Shown one piece after another: positions 27,927 through 37,475 of a stretch of DNA of 64,000 nucleotides; position 1 is the first letter of the stretch; each line of letters opens with the position of its first letter. The position numbers and the translations under genes were made by a program. Source of the DNA: Paenibacillus sp. N3.4 (lineage in GTDB: Bacteria > Bacillota > Bacilli > Paenibacillales > NBRC-103111); assembly GCF_008017805.1 (NCBI RefSeq), contig NZ_VRTT01000004.1:94709-158708 (forward strand), written 5' to 3'. The notes beneath the pieces were generated by a model. That model saw nothing but the letters and a program-made list of their open reading frames with translations, made no database searches and was not told the origin of the DNA.

Positions 27927-30320
27927 ATGACAAAAATCCGCACAGCTGCCGTTATCGGATCTGGTATTATGGGCTCCGGAATCGCTGCTCATTTGGCCAA
28001 TGCAGGCATTCCGGTTTTGTTGCTTGACGTAGTGCCTCGACAGTTATTGCCGCAAGAAGAAGCATCAGGATTAACGCTTAACCAACCGAGCGTAAGGAGT
28101 CGGCTCGCTATTGAAGCGATTGAGAAACTGAAGAAAACAAACCCGGCGCCCCTTTATTCCGAAGCCTTTGCGCAGCGTATTACGCCTGGAAATCTGGATG
28201 ATGATTTGGCTAAACTTGCTCATGTCGATTGGATTATTGAAGTTGTTGTTGAAGATTTACACATCAAGCAGCAGCTGCTTAGTCGTATAGAGACTGTATG
28301 GAAACCTGGCATAATTGTATCTTCGAATACGTCGGGAATTTCGATTAATAAGATGGTCGAGAACAGCAGTCTTGCCTTTAAACAAAGCTTTCTAGGTACC
28401 CATTTTTTTAATCCTCCCCGATATATGAAATTGCTTGAAGTGATTCAGGGCGAGCAGACGGATCCCGCCATTGTCGCTTTTATGAAAGACTTTTGTGAAA
28501 AGAAGCTGGGAAAAGGCATTGTGGAAGCCAAAGATACGCCTAATTTTATCGGGAATCGAATTGGAACTTACGGTCTGCTCGTCACGTTACGTGAGATGGA
28601 GAAGAATGGCTATTCCGTGGAGGAAGTGGATGCTGTTACAGGTCCTGCGATGGGACGACCAAAGAGCGCAACCTTCCGCACTTTGGATTTGGTTGGTCTC
28701 GATACCTTCGTTCATGTGGCAAACAATGTATTCCATCACGTGATAGACCGAGCGGAAAAAGAAATATTCGAACCCCCAGCGATTTTACGCACGATGGTGG
28801 AAAAAGGCTGGATGGGAGAGAAGATGGGGCAAGGCTTTTATAAAAAAGTAAAGTCAGAGGCAGGGAGCGACATCCAAGCCTTAGATTTGCAAACCTTGAC
28901 CTATCAGAGTAGTCGTAAAGTGAATTCTGCATCTTTGGAAGCTGCCAAACAAGCAAAAGGACCAGCTGGAAAATTAAAAGCCTTGTTAGGCACCAAAGAT
29001 CGATATTCGGATATGGCATGGCAGATTCTTAAACCTGTGCTGCTGTATTCAGCCGAAAAACTGGGCGAAATAGCAGATTCCATTGTTGAAATCGATCGTG
29101 CTCTTCGTTGGGGGTTCAATTGGGAGCTAGGACCTTTCGAGACATGGGATGCAATCGGCTTAAGACCATCAATTGAACGAATGGAGGCAGAAGGTAGCGT
29201 CGTGCCTGCTTGGATCAAAGAATGGATTGCCGCAGGTCATGACCATTTCTACGAAAACATCGAGGGGCACACCTTTTATTATTTGAAAAATAACAATCAG
29301 CGGTTGGAGACGCGGCCGGAAATTATTTCTTTGCACGCTATGAAGCAGCAAAATAAAGTGATTCGCTCGAATAGCGGCGCTAGCTTATTCGATATCGGCG
29401 ATGGGGTAGCTTGTCTGGAATTTCATTCCCCGAACAATGCAATTGGTTCAGACATCCTCACCATGATCGAGCAAAGCGTAGATGAGGTTCGCAGCAATTA
29501 TCGCGGGCTGGTTATTGCTAATGAAGGCAAGAACTTCTGCGTCGGCGCTAATTTGATGCTGCTTCTGATGGAAGCGCAAGATGGAGAGTGGGATGAGGTA
29601 GACGGCATTATTCGCTTATTTCAAAATGCGATGATGAAGCTGAAAAGATTGGAACTTCCGGTTGTCGCTGCCCCGCATAAGATGACATTAGGCGGCGGGG
29701 TTGAAGCTTGTATGCCCGCTGATCAAATCGTATTTGCCGCTGAAACGTATTTCGGACTCGTAGAGGTTGGTGTAGGTCTCATACCGGCGGGTGGAGGATG
29801 CAAGGAATTAGCGCTTAGAGCAAGTGACCACATTCAGGATGCTGCTGTTGATCTCCAGCCATGGATCAATGCAATATTCGAGACTGTAGCGATGGCTAAA
29901 GTGTCAACTAGTGGACATGATGCGAAACGACTTGGGTATATGCGCGCTGCGGATTCCGTCATTATGAATCCAGATCATCGGATTTACGAAGCGAAGCAAG
30001 CGGTGCTGCGTCTAGATGCGGTTGGCAAAAAACCGCAGACAGATGGGAAGATCCGTGTCGTTGGTGAGAATGGCAAGGCTGTCATGCAAATAGCCGCATA
30101 CTCGATGCGTCAAGGCGGTTACATCAGCGAGCATGATCACAAGATTGCGAATAAGCTTGCGCATGTCCTGGCAGGCGGTAATGTGCCTGCGGATTCATGG
30201 GTAACCGAACAATACATGCTTGATTTGGAACGTGAAGCTTTCTTAAGTCTTTGTGGGGAGCTGAAAACACAACAGCGAATGCAATATATGTTAGCCAAGG
30301 GAAAAGCGCTTAGGAATTGA
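27927..30320 (+). CDS. fadN: 3-hydroxyacyl-CoA dehydrogenase / enoyl-CoA hydratase FadN
   Basis: 797 residues, bifunctional beta-oxidation enzyme. N-terminal NAD-binding GSGIMGSGIAAHLANAG, then SSNTSGISI, HFFNPPRYMKLLE and FIGNRIGTYG, the dehydrogenase core. C-terminal half contains the crotonase fold (GKNFCVGANLMLLL, HKMTLGGGVEACMPAD, GLVEVGVGLIPAGGGCKE). The domain order dehydrogenase-then-hydratase is that of FadN and opposite to FadB of enterobacteria. SD TAGGAGG. Partner of the FadA thiolase that follows. Confidence 0.95.
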   Translation: MTKIRTAAVIGSGIMGSGIAAHLANAGIPVLLLDVVPRQLLPQEEASGLTLNQPSVRSRLAIEAIEKLKKTNPAPLYSEAFAQRITPGNLDDDLAKLAHVDWIIEVVVEDLHIKQQLLSRIETVWKPGIIVSSNTSGISINKMVENSSLAFKQSFLGTHFFNPPRYMKLLEVIQGEQTDPAIVAFMKDFCEKKLGKGIVEAKDTPNFIGNRIGTYGLLVTLREMEKNGYSVEEVDAVTGPAMGRPKSATFRTLDLVGLDTFVHVANNVFHHVIDRAEKEIFEPPAILRTMVEKGWMGEKMGQGFYKKVKSEAGSDIQALDLQTLTYQSSRKVNSASLEAAKQAKGPAGKLKALLGTKDRYSDMAWQILKPVLLYSAEKLGEIADSIVEIDRALRWGFNWELGPFETWDAIGLRPSIERMEAEGSVVPAWIKEWIAAGHDHFYENIEGHTFYYLKNNNQRLETRPEIISLHAMKQQNKVIRSNSGASLFDIGDGVACLEFHSPNNAIGSDILTMIEQSVDEVRSNYRGLVIANEGKNFCVGANLMLLLMEAQDGEWDEVDGIIRLFQNAMMKLKRLELPVVAAPHKMTLGGGVEACMPADQIVFAAETYFGLVEVGVGLIPAGGGCKELALRASDHIQDAAVDLQPWINAIFETVAMAKVSTSGHDAKRLGYMRAADSVIMNPDHRIYEAKQAVLRLDAVGKKPQTDGKIRVVGENGKAVMQIAAYSMRQGGYISEHDHKIANKLAHVLAGGNVPADSWVTEQYMLDLEREAFLSLCGELKTQQRMQYMLAKGKALRN

Positions 30321-30341
30321 TCGAAGGGTGTGGTGAAAACG

Positions 30342-31526
30342 ATGAAGGAAGCCGTAATTGTAGCTATAACACGCACGGCCGTCGGTCGCGCGAAGAAAGG
30401 CAGCTTCGCACAAACAAGGACCGAAGATTTGGGCAAGGCAGTCCTGGAGGAAGCGATCAGACGTGTTCCCGGACTGGATAAAGGCGAAGTCGAGGATATT
30501 ATCATCGGATGTGCGATGCCTGAAGGCGAGCAGGGCTTGAACTTCGCCCGCACGATGTCGCTTTATGCGGGCTTTCCGGTGACCGTGCCGGCGATCACGG
30601 TCAACCGCTTCTGCTCCTCCGGGCTGCAAGCCATCGCATATGCGGCGGAGCGCATTATGCTGGGCCACGCGGAGGTGATCATCGCCGGAGGCGTAGAGAG
30701 CATGAGCCACGTCCCTATGACGGGCTTCAAGCTCTCGCCGCATCCGCAGCTTGTTGCTGACATGCCCGAGGTGTACATGGGCATGGGGCATACGGCCGAA
30801 GCCGTCGCGCAGCGATTCGGAATTACGCGCGAGGAGCAGGATGATTTCGCGACGCGCAGTCATCGGAAGGCGGCAGCAGCGATAGCGGCCGGCAAGTTCG
30901 TGGATGAGATCGTGCCGGTGAGCACGAGCGTGAAGGGATTCGACGAACGCGGCAAAGCGTTCGAGCGGAAGTTCGTGTTTGCCATGGATGAGGGCGTACG
31001 CCCCGATACATCCGTGGAAGGGCTTGCCAAGCTGAAGCCTGCATTCAGCTTGGGGGGTACTGTGACGGCCGGCAACGCGTCGCAGACGTCGGACGGCGCA
31101 GCGGCAGCGGTGCTGATGAGCCGTGAGCGTGCGGAAGCGCTAGGCCTGAATCCGCTCGCAACGTTCCGATCTTTTGCTCTGTCTGGCGTGGAGCCGGAGC
31201 TGATGGGCGTAGGGCCGGTCAAAGCCATTCCGAAGGCGCTGAAGCTGGCTGGTATTACTCAGGATCAAGTGAAGCTGTACGAGATCAACGAAGCTTTTGC
31301 CTCACAATGCGTGCATATCATTCGTGAGCTTGGATTAGACAACGAACGGGTGAATGTGAATGGCGGGGCTATTGCACTTGGTCATCCGCTTGGTTGCACA
31401 GGGGCCAAATTGACGACCAGTTTAATTCATGAGCTGCAGCGGCGAGGCGGAGGATACGGTGTGGTTTCGATGTGTATTGGAGGCGGAATGGGAGCTGCCG
31501 GTGTGTTTGAAGTTCATCCGGCATAA
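30342..31526 (+). CDS. fadA: acetyl-CoA acyltransferase (3-ketoacyl-CoA thiolase) FadA
   Basis: 394 residues from ATG 30342 (MKEAVIVAITRTAVG); GTG 30330 and 30333 are in frame but crowd the SD. Catalytic Cys in NRFCSSGLQA, His in GHPLGCTGA and the C-terminal CIGGGMGAAG are intact, so the enzyme cleaves 3-ketoacyl-CoA to acetyl-CoA. Codons between about 30560 and 31160 are much richer in G and C than the ends of the gene and than fadN and fadE. Confidence 0.95.
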   Translation: MKEAVIVAITRTAVGRAKKGSFAQTRTEDLGKAVLEEAIRRVPGLDKGEVEDIIIGCAMPEGEQGLNFARTMSLYAGFPVTVPAITVNRFCSSGLQAIAYAAERIMLGHAEVIIAGGVESMSHVPMTGFKLSPHPQLVADMPEVYMGMGHTAEAVAQRFGITREEQDDFATRSHRKAAAAIAAGKFVDEIVPVSTSVKGFDERGKAFERKFVFAMDEGVRPDTSVEGLAKLKPAFSLGGTVTAGNASQTSDGAAAAVLMSRERAEALGLNPLATFRSFALSGVEPELMGVGPVKAIPKALKLAGITQDQVKLYEINEAFASQCVHIIRELGLDNERVNVNGGAIALGHPLGCTGAKLTTSLIHELQRRGGGYGVVSMCIGGGMGAAGVFEVHPA

Positions 31527-31592
31527 GTACTGCAGCGAAACGCAATGTGGATGTGCCCTCAACGGGTTAACTGAGATAAGGAGAGGTCAACG

Positions 31593-33365
31593 ATGACGGA
31601 TAAAGTAATTGGCGGAAGCTTTATTATTTCGGAATCAGATTTTCATCATATCGTGACACCTGAGGACTTTACGGAAGAGCACCGCATGATCGCGGAAACA
31701 ACGAAGGACTTTGTAGCAGGAGAAGTGCTGCCCCATGACGAGCATTTGGAGAAACTTGATTATGATTTAACTGTAAAATTAATGCGCAGTGCGGGTGAAT
31801 TAGGTCTGCTGGGTGCAGATGTGCCGGAGATCTACGGGGGATTAGGCTTGGATAAAATGAGCTCGACGGTCATTAGTGAAAACTTGGCTAGAGCTTCTTC
31901 ATTTGCTTTATCAATTGGTGCGCATGTGGGGATTGGCACACTGCCGATTGTGTTCTTCGGTACGCCGGAACAGAAGAAAAAGTACTTGCCTGATCTGGCC
32001 TCGGGGAGCAAAATTGCAGCCTATTGCTTGACGGAGCCGTCTTCGGGATCGGATGCCTTGGGCGCCAAGACGACTGCTTTCTTGTCAGAAGATGGTCAGC
32101 ATTATCTCTTAAATGGTTCTAAACTTTATATTACCAACGCTGGATTTGCAGATATTTTCATCGTCTATGCCAAGGTAAATGGGACTGATTTCAGCGCGTT
32201 TATTGTGGAGAAAGGGCACCCCGGCTTTACGCTGGGGCTGGAAGAGAAGAAAATGGGCATTAAAGGTTCTTCGACGCGTCCGCTCTTTTTTGACAATGTG
32301 CCAGTCCCCGTTGAGAACTTGCTTGGTGAAATTGGCAAAGGGCACCTGATTGCCTTTAACATCCTGAACATTGGACGCTTTAAACTGGCTACCGGTTGCG
32401 TTGGCGCCGCCAAAGAAACCATCGAGCTGTCCGTTAAATATGCGAACACGCGTCAACAATTTCAAAAGCCGATTTCTCATTTTCCATTAGTAGGCAAGAA
32501 ATTGGCTGAGATGAACATTCAAACGTATGTATTAGAAAGCATGGTGTATAGAACGTCCGGACTGTTTGATCAGATTCTGAGTGATATTGATCATACGAGC
32601 ACAGAGGCAGGCAAACATAGTGCCAAAGGAATTTCAGAGTATGCCTTGGAATGTTCCATTAATAAAGTGTTTGCTTCCGAGGTGCTGGATGCTGTAGCTG
32701 ATGAAGGCGTGCAAATTCACGGCGGTTACGGTTACATTCAAGAATATAAAGTGGAACGTATTTATCGAGACTCGCGGATCAATCGTATTTTCGAAGGCAC
32801 GAATGAAATCAACCGCCTGCTTATTCCAGGAACACTCGTTAAGAAGGCGATGAAGGGTGAACTGCCTTTATTGCAAAAAGCGCAAGCCTTGCAGTCGGAG
32901 CTGCTTTCATTTGTTCCGGGTCAAGTCTTTGAAGGCGCTCTTGGAGAAGAAAAGCATTTGGTATCGATGGCTAAAAATATATTTCTAATGGTGGGTGGGC
33001 TTGCAGTTCAGAAATATGGTGTGGCACTTGAGAAAAATCAAGAAGTTTTGAGCAATATGGCTGATATCATGATTCAAATTTTTGCCGCGGAAAGTGCACT
33101 TTTGCGGACATTGAAGCAGGTTGAGAAGATCGGCGAAGATAAGGCGAAAAATGCCATGCAAATAACGACGGTGTTCGTGTATGAAGCCTTTGCTAGCATT
33201 GAGGCCTACGCCAAGGAAGCGCTTAGTACAATGGAAGAAGGAGACGTTTTGCGGACACAGCTTTCCATTCTGAAGAAGCTCGCCAGACGCAGCTCAATTA
33301 ACTCCGTTTATTTGAAAAGGGACATCGCCGCTCGGGTGATTCAGGGTGAAAAATACATCGTATAG
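31593..33365 (+). CDS. fadE: acyl-CoA dehydrogenase FadE
   Basis: 590 residues, the size of Bacillus FadE. N-terminal acyl-CoA dehydrogenase domain, YCLTEPSSGSDALGAKT (FAD/substrate site), KMGIKGSSTRPLFF, and C-terminal domain with GGYGYIQEYKVERIYRDSRI and FEGTNEINR; an extra helical tail of about 180 residues follows, as in FadE and VLCAD-type enzymes. Makes trans-2-enoyl-CoA and hands electrons to EtfAB. SD AAGGAGAGG. Confidence 0.95.
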   Translation: MTDKVIGGSFIISESDFHHIVTPEDFTEEHRMIAETTKDFVAGEVLPHDEHLEKLDYDLTVKLMRSAGELGLLGADVPEIYGGLGLDKMSSTVISENLARASSFALSIGAHVGIGTLPIVFFGTPEQKKKYLPDLASGSKIAAYCLTEPSSGSDALGAKTTAFLSEDGQHYLLNGSKLYITNAGFADIFIVYAKVNGTDFSAFIVEKGHPGFTLGLEEKKMGIKGSSTRPLFFDNVPVPVENLLGEIGKGHLIAFNILNIGRFKLATGCVGAAKETIELSVKYANTRQQFQKPISHFPLVGKKLAEMNIQTYVLESMVYRTSGLFDQILSDIDHTSTEAGKHSAKGISEYALECSINKVFASEVLDAVADEGVQIHGGYGYIQEYKVERIYRDSRINRIFEGTNEINRLLIPGTLVKKAMKGELPLLQKAQALQSELLSFVPGQVFEGALGEEKHLVSMAKNIFLMVGGLAVQKYGVALEKNQEVLSNMADIMIQIFAAESALLRTLKQVEKIGEDKAKNAMQITTVFVYEAFASIEAYAKEALSTMEEGDVLRTQLSILKKLARRSSINSVYLKRDIAARVIQGEKYIV

Positions 33366-33399
33366 CCATTGACGAAAGAACCTGAAGGGATGGTTTTGT

Positions 33400-35066
33400 A
33401 TGAGTGAGACAAAGCCTTGGTTACGTCATTATCCGCGCGAAGTGGCACCGACTTACGAGTATCCCAAACATAATCTTGCGCGAATGTTGGTAGATTCAGC
33501 TCAGAAGTTTCCGAACAAACCTGCTTTGTATTTCTTGGGAAAAACGATTCGATACCATGAGCTTTTGGAGGCTTCTTACCGATTTGCCAATGCTCTCAAA
33601 AAGATGGGCGTGCATGCCGGTGACCGTGTTGCGATTATGCTTCCCAACTGTCCCTCGGCTGTTATTGCTTACTTTGGAACGCTGATGATGGGGGGCATTG
33701 TGGTTCAGACGAATCCGCTGTATATGGAACGAGAGCTGAAACACCAGCTCTCGGATGCGGAAGCTACAGTCATTGTGACCCTGGATTTATTGCTAAATCG
33801 TGTGCAAAAAGTAAAAGAGAAAACACACATTCGCTCCATTATTGTCACTTCGATCAAAGATTTTTTGCCATTTCCCAAAAATATCCTTTATCCCGTGAAA
33901 ATGAAAAAAGAAGGCGTAAGTCTTAAAGTGAATTATGGGGATGGTGTATACAGGTTCAAAAAAATGCTGCAAACAGCCTCCGGAACTCCGATTTGTGTGG
34001 AAGTGAATGCAGACGAGGATATTGCCCTGTTGCAATATACGGGTGGAACTACAGGCATATCCAAGGGGGTTATGTTGACTCACAGCAATTTGATTGCTAA
34101 TACTTATCAAACGAGTCACTGGTGTTACCAAATTCGAGAAGGGGAAGAGCGTTTTTAGGAGCAATTCCCTGTTTCCATGTATTCGGCATAACGGTGTTGT
34201 TGAATCAAACCATGTTTCGGGCTGGCATGCTAATCCTTATACCCAAGTTTGATATTGACTTGATTATAAGTTCTATTCAATCTTTGAAACCAACCGTATT
34301 TCCAGGTGCCCCAACGATGTATATTGCTTTAATTAATCATAAACGGACGAAAGATGTGAATATTTCTTCTATTAAAATTTGTGTAAGCGGTTCAGCGCCA
34401 CTTCCCTTGGAGGTGCAAGAACGATTCGAGGCTTTGACCGGCGGCAAATTAATCGAAGGTTACGGCTTAACGGAATCCTCTCCCGTCACCCATGTGAATC
34501 CCATTTGGGGCTACCGCAAAATAGGTACAATTGGTATTCCTATTCCAGACACTGAGGCTAAAGTGGTCGATTCGGACGGGGAGGAGCTGCCGATTGGTCA
34601 AATTGGCGAAATTCTTGTTAAAGGACCACAAGTCATGAAGGGGTATTGGCGCCGTGATCTAGAAACAGATTCGACGATTAAAGATGGTTGGCTTTACACC
34701 GGGGATATGGGACGAATGGATGAAGATGGTTTTTTTGTTGTTGTAGATCGGAAGAAAGATTTGATTATCGCCGGTGGATTTAATATTTATCCGCGTGAAA
34801 TCGAGGAAATTCTTTTTGAACATCCTGCCATACGGGAGGCGGTTGTTATTGGGGTTCCCGATGCATACCGCGGAGAAACGGTCAAAGCATTTGTCGTACG
34901 AAAAGAGGGGATGTCGCTTACCGAGAAAGAGTTGGAATTATGGTGCCGTGAACGACTGGCTGCATTCAAAGTGCCTCGAAAGGTTGAGTTTCGTGATTCT
35001 TTGCCAAAAACCATTGTTGGGAAAGTATTGCGTCGACAATTGCTGGAGGAAGAGAAAAAGGAGTAA
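33400..35066 (+). pseudogene. lcfA: long-chain fatty-acid-CoA ligase LcfA/FadD, frameshifted
   Basis: About 555 residues if restored. The first part has the AMP-binding motif YTGGTTGISKGVMLTHSN and stops at 34158 after GEERF. The second resumes with LGAIPCFHVFG, EGYGLTESSP, YTGDMGRMDEDGFF, DRKKDLIIAGGFNIYPREIE and the catalytic Lys near PKTIVGKVLRRQ. Six T instead of five at 34152-34156 would join them (EERFLGAIPCF), so a one-base homopolymer deletion is inferred. Activates fatty acids for the upstream enzymes. ATG 33400, SD GAAGGG. Confidence 0.9.
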
Positions 35067-35121
35067 GCGATCACCCCTGATGAGGGATGTTCGTTAACTA
35101 TTACAAAGTGGAGGGAAACCT

Positions 35122-35547
35122 ATGGATGATTCTAACGACCAAGCAAAAAGGAGGTTGCAACTGTTAGCTGCGGCGGCGGAGCCCACTTTCTGGGGCTTTC
35201 TTGGCTGTGAATTCGTAAGTTTGGCAGAAGATGGCGTTATTACGATTTCTCTGGATGCCAAATCACATCATTTGAATCTGATTGGGATCGTTCATGGCGG
35301 AGTACTTTCATCCTTACTGGATAATGCCATGGGAATCGTCGTTATGATGGCGCGGCCTGAAGAAAAAGCTGTGACGACCAATTTGAATGTTCATTTCGTA
35401 TCGCCGCTACATGAGGGTCGATTGCAAGTGACTGCTGAAATTGTTCACCAATCCCGCAAAATGATAACTGCCCAGGGACGGATTACCGACAGCAACGGTG
35501 TTTTGGGTGACCATCGGAACAGGGACATTTCGGGTTATTTAGGCTAA
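35122..35547 (+). CDS. PaaI-type hotdog thioesterase, C-terminus altered
   Basis: 141 residues. Core motif NLIGIVHGGVLSSLLDNAMG carries the catalytic region of PaaI/YbgC-like acyl-CoA thioesterases. The family normally ends with GTGTFRVI-like sequence. Here the frame ends HRNRDISGYLG, while the neighbouring frame reads IGTGTFRVI and stops at 35542. Removing one C near 35511 restores LGDIGTGTFRVI, so a small insertion probably changes the last dozen residues. Last gene of the fad operon, before a terminator. Confidence 0.85.
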   Translation: MDDSNDQAKRRLQLLAAAAEPTFWGFLGCEFVSLAEDGVITISLDAKSHHLNLIGIVHGGVLSSLLDNAMGIVVMMARPEEKAVTTNLNVHFVSPLHEGRLQVTAEIVHQSRKMITAQGRITDSNGVLGDHRNRDISGYLG

Positions 35548-35593
35548 TAGTTGAATAGTATTTCGTAGTTTGAAGGTGAATAGGAGTGAGGAA

Positions 35594-35622
35594 GAGGTAT
35601 GCGAAAGCATGTCTCTTTTTTT
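35594..35622 (+). terminator. intrinsic terminator of the fad operon
   Basis: GAGGTATGC / GCATGTCTC with GAAA loop (two G-T pairs) followed by seven T. Confidence 0.85.
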
Positions 35623-35656
35623 ATTGGGGTTAATCCAAGGGGAGGAAATGACGTTA

Positions 35657-35675
35657 ATGTTATATAATATAACAT
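35657..35675. promoter_or_regulatory. 19-bp palindrome upstream of pucR
   Basis: ATGTTATAT-A-ATATAACAT, perfect, about 70 bases before the pucR -35. A plausible operator. Confidence 0.45.
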
Positions 35676-35744
35676 ATGAATGAGGGATGAGACGTTAAGT
35701 ATACATATTTCAAACTATTTGTTAATATATCTAACATAAAAACA

Positions 35745-35774
35745 TTGACTTGATTGCACTTATCATCCTATAAT
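35745..35774 (+). promoter_or_regulatory. promoter of pucR
   Basis: TTGACT, 18-base spacer, TATAAT, 28 bases before ATG 35803. Confidence 0.75.
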
Positions 35775-35802
35775 CGTTTAAAAGGCATAAGGGGGAAGCG
35801 TT

Positions 35803-37475
35803 ATGCATCTTACGATACGTGAGGCGTTATCGATTTATCCGTTAACTGAAGCAAAATTGGTGGCTGGTAAGCAAGGAGAATCTCGAATCGTCAAGTCCGT
35901 TAATGTGATGGACGCTCCTGATATTGCAGATTGGACGAAGTCGGGTGAAATGCTCTTTACCACTGCGTTCGCGATGAAGGATAGTCCACAGGAAACTGTT
36001 AACTTATTGCGAAAGTTAAATGAGCGCGGAGCTGCAGGATTGGGAATTAAACTTGGACGTTTCTGGACGGAATTACCGCAGGTGGTCATGGAAGAAGCGG
36101 ATCGGCTCCATTTTCCTATTATCGAAATGCCCTTTCAATTTACGTTTTCTGATCAAATGAACGCACTTTTTAATGCTGAATATCGTAGAAATACGCAACT
36201 TCTGCAAGTCGTGCTGGAGAAACAGAAGAAGCTTATGCAATTCGGACTGAAGCAGGATAATATGTTATCCATGTTTCAATTAATACGCGATATTATAGGG
36301 TACCCGATTGCTGTCATAGGCGTTAAAGGTCAATTGTTATTTAATGCAAGCACTTGGAGCAGTGAACAGCTTGGGCAAAATTGGCCTGGCAAACGGAAGT
36401 CGGGCTGGGTTTATGCAGGTAAAGATCGTGCTTATCGCGTTAGTCTTTTTCAACAAGACGATGAACCGCTTGGCAGTTTGTTCATCATGCCGGATACTGT
36501 ATTACTTGCCAATGTGGAAGAAGGTTTATTTCAACAAGCTGCGGACATCCTAACTTTCCATATGGGTTTCACGTTTCGTACGCATATGGAAGCTACCGCA
36601 CAGCGTGATCTTCAGAACAGTCTTCTCCGTTACCTGGATAAAGGCAACACGCTGGAAGAGTTTCTAGAACACAGCGTGATCTTCAGAACAGTCTTCTCCG
36701 TTACCTGGATAAAGGCAACACGCTGGAAGAGTTTCTAGAACAGGCGCAATTAAGAGAGATTTCCATTTTCACGGGATTTTATCAATGTGTAATCAGTTCT
36801 TGCAGTACCGGGGCTTTGAAGGATGACCAACCAAACGGCAAGCTGAAGGAACTTAAGCAGTATATGGAGTCCCATCCCAAATCAAGCAGCTTGCGCGGGC
36901 ATCATTTTATATTGAAAAACTTATTGTTTTCGATTTATTCTGCGAATCAAACAGAGGGATTTCCGGAAGAGGAGCTGTCACAATTACTGGCGAAGTATAC
37001 AACTGATTCGGTTTGCAAGGAAGAGGCGGGAGAAGTGGTCTTTTATGTAAGTTCCATAAAAACGAAGCCTACCGCACTTAAAGAAGCCTATCTGGAATGC
37101 CTAGAAACAGAACGTTTGTCAGTCAGACTTGGCCTTCCGGAACGTGTGATGCACTTTGAATCCATTGAATTCGCTCATCTTTTTCAGAACGTGTCGTCCA
37201 CAATGATGGAAGACTACTGTGCCAAAATATTACGGCCATTGCTTGAAAAGGATGCCGAATACTCGCAAGAAATGATTCGTACGTTAGAAGTATTCATTCG
37301 TAATGACGGTCAAGTCAATGAAGCGGCAAAGCAATTATTTATTCATCGCAATACGGTAACGTATCGGTTAGAGAAAATAAGCGATCTCTTACAGGTGGAT
37401 TTTAAAAAAGTAAATGACTTGCTGAAACTGAAAGCAGTTTTCTTGTTTCGTCAGTTTTTACATGTCAGACCCTAG
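35803..37475 (+). pseudogene. PucR-family regulator disrupted by a 71-bp duplication
   Basis: N-terminal PucR domain (LTIREALSIYPL, NVMDAPDIADW, GLGIKLGRF) and C-terminal PucR helix-turn-helix (DGQVNEAAKQLFIHRNTVTYRLEKI split between helices) of a cytoplasmic regulator of purine- or amino-acid-type catabolism. The frame breaks at 36671, where the preceding 71 bases are repeated exactly; translation runs off to a stop at 36738. Removing one copy restores one frame (LEEFLEQAQLREIS) of about 533 residues. SD AAGGGGGAAG. Target genes are not evident; neighbours are not purine genes. Confidence 0.88.
36600..36741. repeat. perfect 71-bp tandem duplication
   Basis: Copy 1 at 36600-36670 and copy 2 at 36671-36741 are identical, beginning ACAGCGTGATCTTC and ending TTTCTAGAAC. 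71 is not a multiple of three, so the second copy shifts the pucR frame. Confidence 0.97.

Noticed and set aside
30291..30863. 190-codon minus-strand ORF
   Set aside because: Shadow of fadA in the GC-rich segment; no SD and no recognisable domain.
36600..36741. 71-bp repeat as a CRISPR or VNTR array
   Set aside because: Only two abutting copies, no spacers, and fully within a coding region.
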